Below, one piece after another: positions 1-13,742 of a stretch of 64,000 nucleotides of DNA. The position numbers and the translations under genes are program-made. This DNA is from Pseudevernia furfuracea (taxonomy: Eukaryota; Ascomycota; Lecanoromycetes; Lecanorales; Parmeliaceae): contig JAIUPT010000041.1 of assembly GCA_022315425.1 (NCBI GenBank), positions 868,001-932,000 of the forward strand. Direction: 5' to 3'. The notes under the pieces were generated by a model. The model did no database searches, had not been told where the DNA came from, and saw only the letters and a list, made by a program, of their open reading frames with translations. Positions within the stretch are counted from its first letter, which is position 1, and every line of letters begins with the position of its first letter.

Positions 1-2290
1 ACTTACTTATGTCTTGAAAGATAGTCTCCGTAAAGCTCGAAGTTGTCTTATATTTTCTTTAAGATGTCTTCTTTTAATAAGAAATGAATAATATTATTCA
101 CGACTTCTTATATTGACGCTGCAATAAGTCGTGAGTACGAGAAATCGTGAATATAAGAAGTAGTGAATACAAGAAGCAGTGAATACAAGGAGCAGTGAAT
201 GTAAGAAGTTCGAATAACATCGTACACGAAACGCAATGCAATGAGTCGCAAAACGTGATCGCATTAATCAAACACACTGTGATATCTGTCGAGCATTGTT
301 CGAAGAAGTGTGTTGACGCTTGAAGACGTAACTTGCATACAAAATTAGTACGAACATTATCGTTATGTCTTACTCTGTTGTCGTCTGTGAGATCTCTCTT
401 TCTCATATCGTCTGCTGAGCGCGAAAACTCACTCGTTAACGATCATGTCAACAAGTAACGATATTAGGCTCAACATAAGAAAGGTTATACACGCTAGCGC
501 AACGATAACAAATCACCGACAGACATATTAGAAAGGTTGTCATTGATTATTTGTCAACGTTTCGATATCGAGCTCGATCTACATAACACTCAAGACGATA
601 AAAAGAATATCGAAGATGAATAGTAGAGAACCGTAGAAGCGAGCGAAGAAAGCATTATACTGTTCGTGAACACGCTCGTATTGAAACTTTCTAATTAGAA
701 ATTTGATATAGAGATTGAGCCTTGTGAGTCGAAGCTCTTCGTAATAATATCTTTTCGATACAACATTATTATTAATATCTAAGAAGACTTTCGAAAAAGC
801 GTAGAAGTCGATTCACGTGATGTTAAATAATAAAAGTCGCGTCTTATGACGAGCGATCTCGAAGTTCGATTCGTGCTGAATAAGATAATAATAGATTCTC
901 AGAAAGTCTAAGATCGATATTCGTATTCTCGTATAGATCTTTTACTCTTTCTCACTGCTTTTTCAAAGTGTAGATTCTTTATTTAACATATATTTCGCTT
1001 AAAAGATATACGAGAGAAGATATCTCGACAATGACTTAATGAATACTCGATTATATATTTATACTAGATGTAGTCGTGAATCTTTCGTTATAACTATCTT
1101 TCGCTCTTTTATCTTTTATTAATGTAGCGAAGAGACGTTGCTACTCGACTGCGTCGATATAATTTACAAGTGCGAGATTATACGCTTCAGATCGACAGTT
1201 CATAGCTCTCGATAGAGAAAACTGCGAAGTTGTGTCGTATTCTATAAAGATATTCGCGGATGTTCTAAAAGGGTTCGAGAGCATAATGCTTGAGACGTCG
1301 TGAAATCTCTATTAAGCTAATTTTCTTCAGCGAAAGACATCAAAAGAGTTCTTATCGAAGACATCATGAAACGTGAAGTTGCATATCTTAATGAAAGTCA
1401 ACTTTTCAGATCGACATAATCAAGATCGAAAGTTAGATCTAATGCTTCAAGGTTAAATGAATCTTAGACGCGATGTTGTATTAGCTAGTGACCTGACTAG
1501 CTCACTATCTCCGATAATTCGCCTAGAGGCGAGTCAAGGCTCTATCTGAAACCATCACTAATGAGACTGACGAACAGACAATTCTATATCTTTCAGACTT
1601 CGAGAGTAGCTCGAGCTCGATTCATATTCACTTCTTATTGATGAGTCAAGACTATGAGCTGCGTATGCGATGTTATCTAGTTCTTTACTTATCATGATAA
1701 CGTACGTTATACGACTCTGTTCAACGAAGACTGATCAAGAGTAGATGCGAAAGATAACTAACGACGATATCGAACTTAAGATTCTTTACGAATCTCGCTC
1801 TGACGCTTAGAATACTAATTTAACATTATCGATGAAGTACGATTTCAGAACTCTTCTTCAAGAGCTTTTTCTATCAGCACTAACAGTCTAACTCTAATAT
1901 TGTCGCAATTCACGAGATCGACACTTATCTCGACGACACCTGATATAAAAAACTGAATACAGAAGACACTAAGAAACGCTATATAAATTGACTCAGCGAC
2001 TCAGACATGTTACCAGCAGTGATGCCGCGAGCTAGAATTATGCGATACGAATACGAATCACAATGATTCGACGACGATGTAATTCGTCAGAAGGTCTCGA
2101 TCGTAACTCAACGTCTTCTTCTGAACCTCAAACGCAAGAGAAAGATATAGTCTCTATCTCTATTAATCGTTTTTTGAAGCGCTTATCGACGAATAGAAAT
2201 GACCTCGTCGATCTCTGATCTTCATCGCGTATTGTTTTGACGAACTGGTGATTCTTAAGATTCGTTCTATATCGAAAGCGAACAGATTCG
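1..2290. other. RIP-mutated AT-rich DNA, no gene recognised
   Basis: The sequence is AT-rich with stops in all frames and dense TA, ATA and CGA motifs, as expected of RIP-mutated fungal repeats. I recognise no domain here. It lies directly upstream of the hydrolase domain of the NLR pseudogene and could hold that gene's 5' part or an older transposon. Short open stretches on either strand have no supporting motif. Confidence 0.6.
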
Positions 2291-2299
2291 TATTAAGAA

Positions 2300-5200
2300 A
2301 GTGTAGACTACTATGATCGCGAAACAATTCGACGATAAATGACTAGACATCTACAGATCGATCACTAACATATTATTCTTTAAGACGCCCTTTCGCGATG
2401 CTCGTGAACTGAGTCAGACTGAGATACTTCGAGCGATAGAAAGTCAGTACAAAGAGAAATAGATTTAAGAATTCAATCTGAATATTCTGGCGCCGAGAAA
2501 CGAGACCTTAATAAATTTGATAAATAATTTCTTTGAGACTAGAAAAGAGGGGAATATAGCTCGCTTGATCTACTTCTTCGAATAAAAGCTCAGCAACGTA
2601 AGTGCGATATATTAGAGATCACGACTTCGTGTTAATGAATTAATCTTTTTATAGATGAGACTGACGATATATAACAATTCGTGATGAATGAAATCTCAGA
2701 GTGCTTGAATTAAAGCGAATCGACGAAGAAATACTCTCTTTTTCGAGATTATTTTAATATAAACAAGTTTAAAAAGCGTAAAGAAGAAGATTTTAAGACG
2801 ATATATGAGATAATTAAAAAGATAATAGAGCAGATATCTACGCTCGTAATAACGCGCGATTAAGATAAATTGAGAGCATATTAGATTCGTAGATTGTCGC
2901 TTCGAAGCTACTTTCGTTTCGTATATAAATCTTTTATTATATCTATAACTATTCAAGACTAATTGATTTCATCTTATAGAAGACGACAATTTTCAAATCG
3001 AGTTTTACTTTACTGGGTTATCGATTATCAGTCATTTCGTTGATCGAGATTTCGAAATAACAGAGATTAAATAGAATCTTCTTTTAATAAGTATATCAAA
3101 CGAACGAAAGATACATATTCTTTATGACCTTGACGAGATTGGGAAAACGCAGCTGACTCTCGCGTATATCAGAAAACATCAAGAAATCTACAGCGCGATA
3201 CTGTGACTAAATAATAACAGTAAAGACACGCTCTTACAAAGTCTTGTCGCGTTTAAAAAGCGTATACCCATCGATCGTTCACAGAAACCTTTAGTCGATA
3301 GAACTTTATATGCTTCGGACGTGGAAGCGAAAGCAAGTACTATTCTGAGATGACTTGCTCTAAGAGGAAATCGTCAATGACTTATGATCATTAATAATGT
3401 CGATCGAAAATGTCAGTCGGATAACAAGGACTCATAGGCTTACGACGTGTCATCGTTCTTTTCACCCGCTGATCATGACTCTCTATTAATTATCACTCGT
3501 CTTTCTTCTCTGAAAGAAGTCGAAATATCGATCGAAGTGAGAAGGCTGACTCTTAAGCAAGCTCTCGAGCTTCTCTATAGTCGCTCGAACCTGATACGAT
3601 CTTCAAGAGATGCGATATATCTCGTTACGAGTTCTCAAAGCGTGCAAAGTTAATTAGCTATTAGATCTAAATAAGCTGACGAAAAGGTTAGACTGTCTTC
3701 CCTTGACTCTCGTTTAGGCTGGTAAGTATATACGCGAGATCGACACGAGCTGTTCGAAGTACGTGTAGCTATATGAAATCTCGTGATTTAGATTACTAGC
3801 GAAGGCTTCTCATCTTCGTGACTACGTAAACGAATCTATTTAAACGACGTGAATAATCTTCTACGATCGCATTAGATAAGATAATTCATCGACGGCAAAG
3901 TTCCTTCAGCTATGAATATATCTTGATTATTAGAATATGTGATATGAGCTGCTCTCTTGCGGAAGATACAACTTTTACGAGTTTTGACTTAAAGATCTGA
4001 TTTAGAACGAAGTTAGCTTTCAGAGAGATATAAGAACATTACTTGTCTACTCTTTAATCGAGTCGTATAAGCGTATTGAGAGCTACTCGATTCATTCGGT
4101 GATTCACGACTGGTGCACGAAGTCTATTAGTCGCGATCAGATGGATATTATTATACTGGCTTTTACTATCGTCGATTCTGCGGTGTCTAGTCAGTTCGAA
4201 TCGAAGTACTGACTCACACAGCAGCGACTACTTCCTCACGCAGATCGATATATACGATTTCTTTAGAAGTTAAATACTCAAGATGAAACTGGATTTTTCG
4301 AATCTAATAATGTTTTTCATAATCTAAATCTTCTCTATGCTAATTAGAGCAAGATAACTGAGGTCGAAAAGATATATCAGCGAGCACTAAAGAAATATGA
4401 GAAAGCATGAGATTCTGAGCATATATTCACACTTTTTATCGTTAACAACTTGAGTCTTTTCTATGCTAATTAGGGCAAGATAACTGAGATCGAGAAGATA
4501 TATCAGCGAGCACTAAAGAAATATGAGAAAGCATAGGAATTCGAAGATAAGACTATATTCATATTAAATATAATCAACAACTTGAGTCTTCTCTATGCTG
4601 ATTAAAACAAGATGACTGAGATCGAGTAGATATATCAGCGGGCACTGAAGGAAAAGAAGAAAGCATAAGACTCTAAGCATATATTTATACTCGACATCGT
4701 TAACAACTTGAGCAATCTCTATAAGAGTTAGAGTAAGATGGCTGAGGTCGAGAAGATGTATTAGCGGGCACTAAAGGGATATAAGAAAGCATGGAAATCC
4801 GAAGATAAGACTATACTCATATTGAATATAATCAACAACTTGGGCAATCTCTATAAGAGTTAGAGCAAGCTGACTGAGATCGAGAAGATGTATCAGCGAG
4901 CACTAAAGGAATATAAGAAAGCATGAGATTCTAAGCATATATTCACACTCGATATTATTAACAACTTGAGTCTTCTCTATGCTAATTAGAATAAGATAAC
5001 TAAGATCGAGTAAATATATTAGCGAGCACTGAAGGGAAAGAAGAAAGCATAAGACTCTAAGCATATATTTATACTCGATATCGTCAATAACTTAAGTCTT
5101 CTCTATGCTGATTAGAATAAGCTAACTAAGGTCGAGAAGATGTATTAACGGGCACTAAAGAGATATAAGAAAGTATAAGAATTCGAAGATAAGACTATAC

Positions 5201-8200
5201 TCATATTAAATATAATCAACAACTTGAGCAATCTCTATAAGAGTTAGAACAAGATGACTGAGATCGAGAAGATATATTAGCGAGCACTAAAGAAATACGA
5301 AAAAGCATGAAATTCTAAGCATATATTCACACTCTTTATCGTTAACAACTTGAGTCTTCTCTATGCTAATTAGGGCAAGATAACTGAGGTCGAGAAGATA
5401 TATCAGCGAGCATTAAAGAGATATAAGAAAGTATAAGAATTCGAAGATAAGACTATATTCATATTGAATATAATCAACAACTTGAATAATCTCTATAAGA
5501 GTTAGGGCAAGATGACTAAGGTCGAGAAGATATATTAGCGAGCACTAAAGAAAAAGAAGAAAGCATAAGACTCTAAGCATATATTTATACTTAATATCGT
5601 CAACAACTTGAGTCTTCTCTATGCTAATTAGAATAAGATAATCGAGATCGAGAAGATGTACGAGCGAGCACTGAAGAGAAAGAAGAAAGTATAAGACTCT
5701 AAGTATATATTCACACTCGATATCGTTAACAACTTGAGTCTTCTCTATACTGATTAGAATAAGATAATCGAGATCGAGAAGATATACGAGCGAGCACTGA
5801 AGAGAAAGAAGAAAGCATAAAACTCTAAGCATATATTTACACTCGATATCGTTAATAACTTAAGCAATCTCTATACTGATTAGGATAAGCTAACTGAGGT
5901 CGAGAAGATGTATTAGCGAGTACTAAAGAAATATAAGAAAGCATAAGAATTCGAAGATAAGACTATATTCATATTGAATACAATCAACAACTTGAGCAAC
6001 CTCTATAAGAGTTAGAATAAGATGACTAAGGTCGAGAAGATATATCAGCGAGCACTGAAGAGATACGAGAAAGTATAGAGTTCTGAGCATATATTTATAC
6101 TCTTTATCGTTAACAACTTAAATCTTCTCTATACTAATTAGAGCAAGATAACTAAGATCGAGAAGATGTATTAGCGGGCACTAAAGAAATATAAAAAAGT
6201 ATAGAAATTCGAAGATAAGACTATATTTATATTAAATACAATCAACAACTTGAATAATCTCTATAAGAGTTAGGGCAAGATGACTGAGATCGAGAAGATA
6301 TATCAGCGAGCACTGAAGGGAAAGAAGAAAGCATAAGACTCTAAGTATACATTTATACTCGATATCGTTAACAACTTGAGTCTTCTTTATGCTAATTAGA
6401 GTAAGCTAGCTGAGATCGAGAAGATATATTAGCGGGCACTGAAGGAATACGAGAAAGTATAAGATTCTAAGCATATATTTACACTCGATATTATTAACAA
6501 CTTGAATCTTCTCTATGCTGATTAGAGCAAGCTAACTAAGATCGAGAAGATGTATTAGCGAGCACTAAAGAAATACGAGAAAGCATAAGATTCTGAGTAT
6601 ATATTCACACTCGATATTATTAACAACTTAAGTCTTCTCTATACTAATTAGGGCAAGCTAACTGAGATTGAGAAGATATATTAGCGAACACTAAAGAAAT
6701 ATGAGAAAGCATAAGATTCTGAGTATATATTTACACTCTCTATCGTTAACAACTTGAGTCTTCTCTATGCTAATTAGAGCAAGATAACTGAGGTCGAGAA
6801 GATGTATTAGCGAGCACTAAAGAGATATGAGAAAGCATAGAGATTCGAAGATAAGACTATACTCATATTGAATATAATCAACAACTTGAGTAATCTCTAT
6901 AAGAGTTAGAGCAAGATAACTGAGGTCGAGAAGATATATTAGCGAACACTAAAGAGAAAGAAGAAAGCATAAGACTCTGAGTATATATTTATACTCGATA
7001 TCGTTAACAACTTGAGTCTTCTCTATGCTGATTAGGACAAGCTGGCTGAGATCGAGAAGATGTATTAGCGAACACTAAAGGGATACGAGAAAGCATAGGG
7101 TTTTAAGCATATATTTATACTCGATATTATCAACAACTTGAGTCTTCTCTATGCTGATTAGAGCAAGCTAACTAAGGTCGAGAAGATGTATCAGCGGGCA
7201 CTGAAGGGATACGAGAAAGTATAGAATTCTGAGTATATATTCACACTCGATATTATTAACAACTTGAATCTTCTCTATGCTAATTAGAACAAGCTGGCTG
7301 AGGTCGAGAAGATATATTAGCGGGCACTAAAGAGATATAAGAAAGTATAAGATTCTAAGTATATATTCACACTCTCTATCGTCAACAACTTGAGTCTTCT
7401 TTATACTAATTAGAATAAGATAACTGAGATCGAGAAGATATATTAGCGAGCACTAAAGAGATATAAGAAAGTATAAAGATTCGAAGATAAGACTATATTC
7501 ATATTAAATATAATCAACAACTTGAGTAATCTCTATAAGAGTTAGAGCAAGATAACTAAGATCGAGAAGATGTATCAGCGAGCACTAAAGAAATACGAGA
7601 AAGCATAAGATTCTAAGTATACATTTACACTCTCTATCGTCAACAACTTGAGCCTTCTCTATACTAATCAGAGTAAGATAATCGAGATCGAGAAGATATA
7701 TGAGCGAGCACTAAAGAAAAAGAAGAAAGTATAAGATCCTGAGCATATATTTACACTCGATATCGTCAACAACTTGAATAATCTCTATAAGAGTTAGAGC
7801 AAGATAACTAAGATCGAGAAGATATATCAGCGAGCACTGAAGGAAAAGAAGAAAGCATAAAACTCTAAGCATATATTTATACTCGATATCGTCAACAACT
7901 TGAATAATCTCTATAAGAGTTAGAGCAAGATGACTGAGGTCGAGAAGATATATCAGCGAGCACTAAAGGGATACGAGAAAGTATAGGATTCTAAGCATAT
8001 ATTCACACTCTCTATCGTCAACAACTTGGGTCTTCTCTATGTTAATTAGAATAAGATAATCGAGATCGAGAAGATGTACAAGCGAGCACTAAAGAAAAAG
8101 AAGAAAGTATAGGACCCTAAGCATATATTCACACTCGACATCGTCAACAACTTAAGCAATCTCTATAAGAGTCAGAACAAGATGACTGAGATCGAGAAGA

Positions 8201-8385
8201 TGTATCAGCGGGCACTGAAGGAATACGAGAAAGCATAAGATTCTGAGCATATATTCACACTCGACATCGTCAACAACTTGAGCAATCTCTATAAGAGTTA
8301 GAGCAAGCTGACTGAGGTCGAGAAGATGTACGAGCGAGCACTGAAGGGATACGAGAAAGCATAAGACCCTAAGTCTATATTTATA
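2300..8385 (+). pseudogene. RIP-destroyed NLR: SesB-like hydrolase, NB-ARC, long TPR array
   Basis: The reading direction is plus throughout. At about 2385-2600 a degraded alpha/beta-hydrolase (SesB-like) segment is readable (FFKTPFRDARELSQTEILR, then LNILAPRNETL). It matches the better-preserved copy at 37.6-38.2 kb; its tail (SECLN.SESTKKYSLFRDYF) lies at about 2695-2760. An NB-ARC domain follows: a P-loop remnant EIGKTQLTLAYI near 3135-3170, an LxITRLSSLKE kinase-3-like motif at about 3485-3530, and a winged-helix end IHSVIHDWC at about 4090-4115. From about 4290 to 8385 come roughly 32 TPR units. Glycines of the P-loop have become Asp/Glu, and TGG codons have become TGA or TAG in almost every TPR, the expected G-to-A RIP signature. 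Proteins of this family sense non-self and trigger incompatibility or defence; this copy cannot be translated. Confidence 0.8.
4290..8385 (+). repeat. About 32-unit tandem TPR array (period about 126-129 bp)
   Basis: Units recur every 126 bp, sometimes 129, each encoding a degraded 42-residue TPR (NNLSLLYA...GK..EVEKMYQRALK.YEKAW). Two subtypes alternate irregularly. One has NNL.LLYADQ followed by an EH.-type linker. The other has NNLSNLYKS followed by an ED-K-T linker that adds a codon. The mixing suggests expansion by unequal exchange before RIP. The array is the sensor region of the NLR pseudogene that encloses it. Confidence 0.9.
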
Positions 8386-9299
8386 TCGTCAGCAACTAGG
8401 GCGTTCTTTACAAAGCTCAGAGCACGATGACGGAGACGAACGAACAAAGGAAATCGTAGATCCCAGTTATACATTAATTGTTAGATATTGTGACATTTTA
8501 TATAATCTCTAAAGCAATACGATATGGCGATTAATATCTCAGTGTCGTGTCGTAAGATGTGAACGGAGAAAGTAACTCTACTTTGGTTGCTGAATAAGAA
8601 GTTTAGAAAATTAATAGAGAATTCTCTCTCATAATATTTTCTGAATAAAGCAAAGTCGATCTTTAAGTGGTTAATTATTGAATATAAAAGAGATCTTATA
8701 AATAACTTAGCTTTTCTATCGATCTCAAGTGATGATTCTTAAAAGATAATAATAGCTTGTGAGAAAGAAAATTAGAGCACAGAAGGGTTGATGTATAGAA
8801 TAATCACAAATGTAGATAATCTAAAATCGGTGAATAAGAGATTCACAAGAACAGCTATTACACTATAACGTCGCTACGGTATAGCATTACTTATACTGTC
8901 AAATACACGCTATACGACATCAGATCCCTTAACACTCATATGTTATTCGAAGTCTTAACTGAATCAGATCTCTCGGTTCCTTCATTATTGAGTTATGCGG
9001 AACTTCGTGAATGGTGTAATGAAAGTCTTTGGACAGTAAATTGACAGGCAACGGGTACGAGGCTTTCTAAGCTCGAATTAGCTCAAAGGTCGATATATCG
9101 AATTCATATGTACGATCTCTCTCATGCTGGGAGGTCATCGTTCGTGATTAGTCAATCGATAAGTATAAAATCTTTCATTTCTGCGGATAATCAATATAAC
9201 GTCTGCGTGACATAATCGCGCTAGCTGATCTGTCTTTTTATTTTCTTAATCTGAATCGAGGTAAAAAGATCGCTCTTTTCGACATACTTGAACGCTGTT
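8386..9299 (-). pseudogene. RIPed copy of a recurring module with MADS-like domain
   Basis: From about 8870 to 9260 the sequence matches segments at 14.94-15.24 kb, 17.8-18.3 kb and 25.5-25.76 kb. On the minus strand, 9250 down to about 9130 encodes KKTDQLARLCHADV.LIIRRN, which resembles the core of a MADS-box (SRF-type) domain, followed by the conserved tail of the module. This copy is RIPed and has no start codon. At 8386-8870 there is only AT-rich DNA with no recognisable gene. The module also lies next to TPR sequence at 18.3-18.7 kb, so it may have been duplicated together with the NLR. Confidence 0.5.
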
Positions 9300-9733
9300 T
9301 TAAGCGCCTTTTGCACCAGGGTCCCTAAACGGCTGATATGCGCTCCCTCTACGCCCTCTCCCACTCTCTCTACGGCTACATGCAGGCTTGCGCGCTAGTC
9401 CATCGCATCGAGTCAAGACGTTCCTGCATTATCATCTTCTTGGTCATCTTCATCACTTCACTAAGAGTCGCTCATTGAATCCTCAATGCATGGTCTGACA
9501 GTGCAGAGATGGGGAAGGAAAAGGCGAGAAGAGAGGGGGAGAGAGAGAAAGAAAGAGAAGGGTTAGGTGTACACACTGGGACCCTCAAACTGCTTCAGGC
9601 GCCTACAAAGATGGCCCTCCTCCCCCTCTTTGCCTTCCTGTCTTCCCGACTTACTTCCCTCTTCTCACTGCTATTCTCAGGGACCCACCTCACTCGTTTT
9701 GCGCACAGGCAACCGTCCTAATTGCCATCTCCG
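9300..9733. other. GC-balanced intergenic island
   Basis: This stretch is not RIPed and has normal composition, with pyrimidine-rich stretches followed by a purine-rich stretch (9505-9560) and another CT-rich stretch (9610-9680). The overlapping short open frames here share no motif and are probably chance. It could be the promoter and 5' leader of the DUF3435 pseudogene that starts at about 9734. Confidence 0.4.
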
Positions 9734-12200
9734 ATGGCTCGTCGCAAAGCACTGCTGCATGCTCAAAACCAAGACGCGAACTCGTCTCACGCCTCCCCCT
9801 CCACAAGAAGCCAGCTCTCAGCTCGAGAATACTATAACGCACGATACGAGAAGGTCGATAAAAGTCATCGATCAATGACTCTGTACGTCGACGTCATTAA
9901 CTCATACATCGATTGTCTCAAAGGTTTATGAAGAGAGTAAGTCACCTTTAGTATAAATTCTACAGTCATCGTACTCTCGTTATTAATCCTCGATCTCTAG
10001 ATATTGCGATATCGTTGATATCGATCTCTATTACACTCTTAAAAGCTCGATAAAAAATCGAATTAAGAACTTTTTTCATTAAATATGTAATAACTACTTC
10101 GTTAAGAAAATTAGTTTAGTCGAGACGTACTAATATTAACTAAGTTAGCTTTACATTAAATAAAAGAGTCGACGAATCAGTCTCTTAATCTTAAAGAAAA
10201 TCTACAATGTAAGTAAAGACGCATACGTTAATGCTTCTATATATACGAGTAACTATTAAAATAGTTTATTAACGATTTATTAATCGAAGAGCATAGACTA
10301 AATAATAGCGAAATTAATAAGTCTCTCTTAGATACGATAGATTTCGTGAAGCTACTGCGTTATTACTAAATATTTAATATTAACATCTTCTCTTATAAAC
10401 GACAACGAGTTTAATTAGTAACGATTTTACTCGTTATGATATTTATTAAATCTCGACTCGAAGTTCTTCTTAAAAGTATTTATCGTGATTTAAATTTATT
10501 CGTTTAGCGCGATAAGACTATCGAGAAAGTAATACTTATCTTATAACTAAAGCTCACTTAAATTAAATCTCGTAAGAAGCGTAAAAGATCGTAAGTGATC
10601 GCTAAGTAATAAAGTTCATTACTCTAATAAATATATAGAAAAATCTATATATTCTTTATCGATAGCAATCTTATCTTTTATATAATATTCTATATTATCG
10701 ATTTCGTTTACAACGACGATGTCTATCTTTTCTTAAATATTAATCTTAGAAAAGTTCTAACTTTAAGCGTTTTAAAGAAACTAAACTATTAACGAATTTT
10801 ATAAAAAGAGAATATACTAAACGTCTTATTATTTCGTACGTCTATATAAATCTTTAGAGACTATATTATCTTAATAAAGATAGCGCTTTTTTACGAGAAG
10901 TATTACGAGTGAATTAAATAATTAAAAGAAGAGACTAACTTTATATAGATTTTTATAATCTATTATCTTCGATAAGCGACGAGAAATGCTATTAATAATA
11001 AGTTTTAAGACTTCTAATCTTAGAAAGTCTAAGTTAATACGATTATTTATTAGATAATCTCAATTTTAATAAGATCGTTTATAATCTAATTATAAATCAC
11101 ATTAACTTCGTTATCTTTTAGCGCAATTATCTATCTCGCATAATTCGCTACGACACTTAAGTCGCATATAGAAGTACGACGTCTCGAATTAAGTTAATTT
11201 AAGTAGTTAATCGAATAAGTTAATAAATCGACTTTTAATAACTTAAAGAGTTAATCGAGACGTAGAGTATAAGTATTCGCTAAAAGAAAGAAATTTAAAA
11301 GCTTCGCGATTATTAAGATAAATTGTTTTAGCGTATTTAATATTAATTTACATTTATCTATTATATAAAGAAATAAACTATTTACGATTAATATAAGAAG
11401 ATTAAATAAGTCGTAAATCGAAAAATTAAAGCGCGAAAGCGAGAACTTATTAAGTAGATTTAAAAAGAATATGATATTATTACTCTTATATAAGATATGT
11501 AAGCGTAGCTCGAAAGAGATGTGAAGTTACTTAGTTTTATTATTTACATTTTAAGACGTATTTAATACGCGTTTATAAAATAATTACGCATCACGAAGAT
11601 CTTTTTTAACTCGTTATTAACTTATAATATTAAAGACGATATAAATTAATAAGTCTTCATTATTAATAATATAATATCGCTCTATATTTAATATAAGAGA
11701 ATATTTCGTAAAGCTCGTCAAATTCGAAGAATTTAAACGAGAAGAAATAATTTTAATAATAATGTAAAACGTTTTTTAAACGTCGTTAAGTTCGATTTTA
11801 AGTTAAACTTCTTAATCTCTTATCTCTTTTCTATAAAATATAAACTCTATTAATATCTTTACTATCTTAATAATATCGACCTATCTTTAAAGAAGCGACT
11901 TTATAATCTTAATAATAAATATTCGTTATAGTAATACTTCGATTATCGTTACTTTTTTCAATCTCGAGAACTCTATTCTTTCTCTTATTTTAAGTGTGTG
12001 ATAGTTACGCTTAATAGTGTAATACATTTTAAGAATTATGCGACGATCGTTTACGAAATCTATATATCTAACGAAATTTAACATATCTCGATAAGTCTTA
12101 GACTAATTATTAATTTTTCTAACTTCACGAATTGCTTATATATATAAGAGTAATCGTTTTACGACTTATTTATCTCGATACTTTAACAACTTAAAAAGCT
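9734..12200 (+). pseudogene. RIP-destroyed DUF3435 tyrosine recombinase
   Basis: The likely start is ATG 9734; the first 66 codons (to 9931) are intact, then RIP damage sets in. Read on the plus strand and treating TAG/TAA/TGA as likely former CAG/CAA/TGG codons, a continuous protein emerges. At 10395-10560 it has a KRQRV.L...LVM..S segment followed by YRDLNLFV. At about 10960-11000 it has YYLR.AT.NAIN, and at 11130-11290 a stretch ending RIIRYDTQVAYRS, like the YLSRRITVDTQ segment of this family. The C-terminal part is rich in basic helices (KARKRELIKQI). DUF3435 proteins are fungal tyrosine recombinases and include the captains of Starship elements. I cannot tell which subfamily this is, and the catalytic tyrosine was not located. 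Confidence 0.6.
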
Positions 12201-12234
12201 CTAGCACTAAGAGAGTAGAAACACTTTATACTTC

Positions 12235-12427
12235 TGTCAGAGAACGAGACTTGATAAGAGAAATCTTATTCTCTATGACTAGAACTAAGATAAAGATCAA
12301 GACGAAAGATGAGAAAATCAGAAAGAATATAAGCATCGTTAGATCCTTAAGGGATTCAGAGATTGTCGTCTATCGACTATCGCATAACTAACTAGGCTAA
12401 TGACTTAACTAATGTCACATTATGACA
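12235..12427 (-). repeat. Left LTR (3' LTR) of TRIM-like element
   Basis: 193 bp, starting TGTCAG and ending TATGACA. It is near-identical to 13743-13935 apart from transition differences. The purine tract adjacent at 12428-12443 (minus strand) marks it as the 3' LTR. Confidence 0.85.
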
Positions 12428-12927
12428 GTAGCTCCCCCTTCGAAGACTGAGCTCCCGCGAAGCAGAACAAGACAAGACGAGACGAAGACGAGGATAAAGA
12501 CGAGGGCGAAGACGAGGACGAAGGCGAGACAAAGACGAGACGAAATCCGAAATTTTTTTGACGTCGAGACGTGTATCTTCTTAATAGATGTGCTCTCTTG
12601 AACAGAAGATATTCTCTTCTCTCTAGAGATATTTTCTTCTCTGTATCTATTATAGATACTCTGCATTATATAATACTCTTCTCTTATCGAGTACGAGAGA
12701 TATTCTCTTCTCTCTATAGATATATATGATCTCTTTTTAATATAATTAATTCTTAGTTATAAGATAAGAATTTCTCTCTCTTTTAAAAATTTTATCGAAT
12801 TTTATAAAAAAGATGAATTTTTAAAGATATTATGAGCGAAAATAGAGAATATTAACGAGAATAGAAGGGCGAGACGGAGACTTAATACGAAAGTTATAAC
12901 GAGGTGAAGAAGAATGGAAGGACGAGA

Positions 12928-13455
12928 CATGAAAGAATAAGATCGAGACTTTGACGAGGGCTGACATTTGACCCAGAGCGAGACTTGACGAGACGAGAAA
13001 GACTTAACGAGATCTGAAAGCGAGATTACGTAGTCACAGTTGAACTGCTGCAACATACGATAGTCGAACTGGATCAGGCGAGAGGTCGAAGCGGAGACAC
13101 GGAAGGCGAGACACGAACGAGAGAATGAGACTGACATCTGGCCAGAACCAGAAGAATAAGATATGCAGTTTACTATCTTGCTGGACGAGGTATGAAAGGA
13201 TGAGATCGAGACTTTGACGAGGGCTGGCATTTGACCCAGAGCGAGACTTGATAAGACGAGAAAGACTTGACGAGATCTGAAAGCGAAATTACGTAGTCAC
13301 AGTTGAACTGCTGCAATATACGATAGTCGAACTAAATCAGACGAGAGATCGGAGCGGAGGCACGAAAGACGAGACACGGACGAGAGGATAAGACTGACAT
13401 CTGATCAGGATTAGAAGGATAAGGTGTGCAGTTTATTGTCTTGCTAAACGAGAGA
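12928..13455. repeat. 263-bp tandem duplication inside the TRIM-like element
   Basis: A segment beginning near 12928 recurs 263 bp downstream (for example GATCGAGACTTTGACGAGGG at 12941 and 13204; CAGTTGAACTGCTGCAA at 13039 and 13302). Differences are mostly transitions. Both copies lie within the purine-rich non-coding interior. Confidence 0.75.
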
Positions 13456-13742
13456 CGCGAAAGGCGAGGCGCGGAAGACGAGACACGAATATAGTTTACT
13501 ATCGTGCTGAACGAGAGACGTGAAAGGCGAGACACGAAAGGCGAGGCACGAAAGGTGAGACACGAAATGCTCAATAAAGAGATCGAATCGTTGGCGGGAC
13601 TGGGTTTTCAAGACCTAAAGGATTTCAGCATCAAGACCTGAAGAAAGAATATCAGCGTCGAGATCTAAAAGAATTTCAGCATCTTGCGAGATTTGATTTT
13701 CTACGCATAGAAGCGTTAAATCGATAATTAAATCTTTCGTAA

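Noticed and set aside
2696..2956. 86-codon minus open frame
   Set aside because: Antisense to the RIPed hydrolase tail and its downstream region.
5545..5832. Minus open frame with leucine-rich repeats
   Set aside because: Antisense reading of the TPR array, as is 38773-39165 (plus) over the other TPRs.
4290..8385. CRISPR-like regular repeat
   Set aside because: Period of 126 bp with protein-coding TPR pattern and no conserved repeat/unique spacer structure; the genome is eukaryotic.
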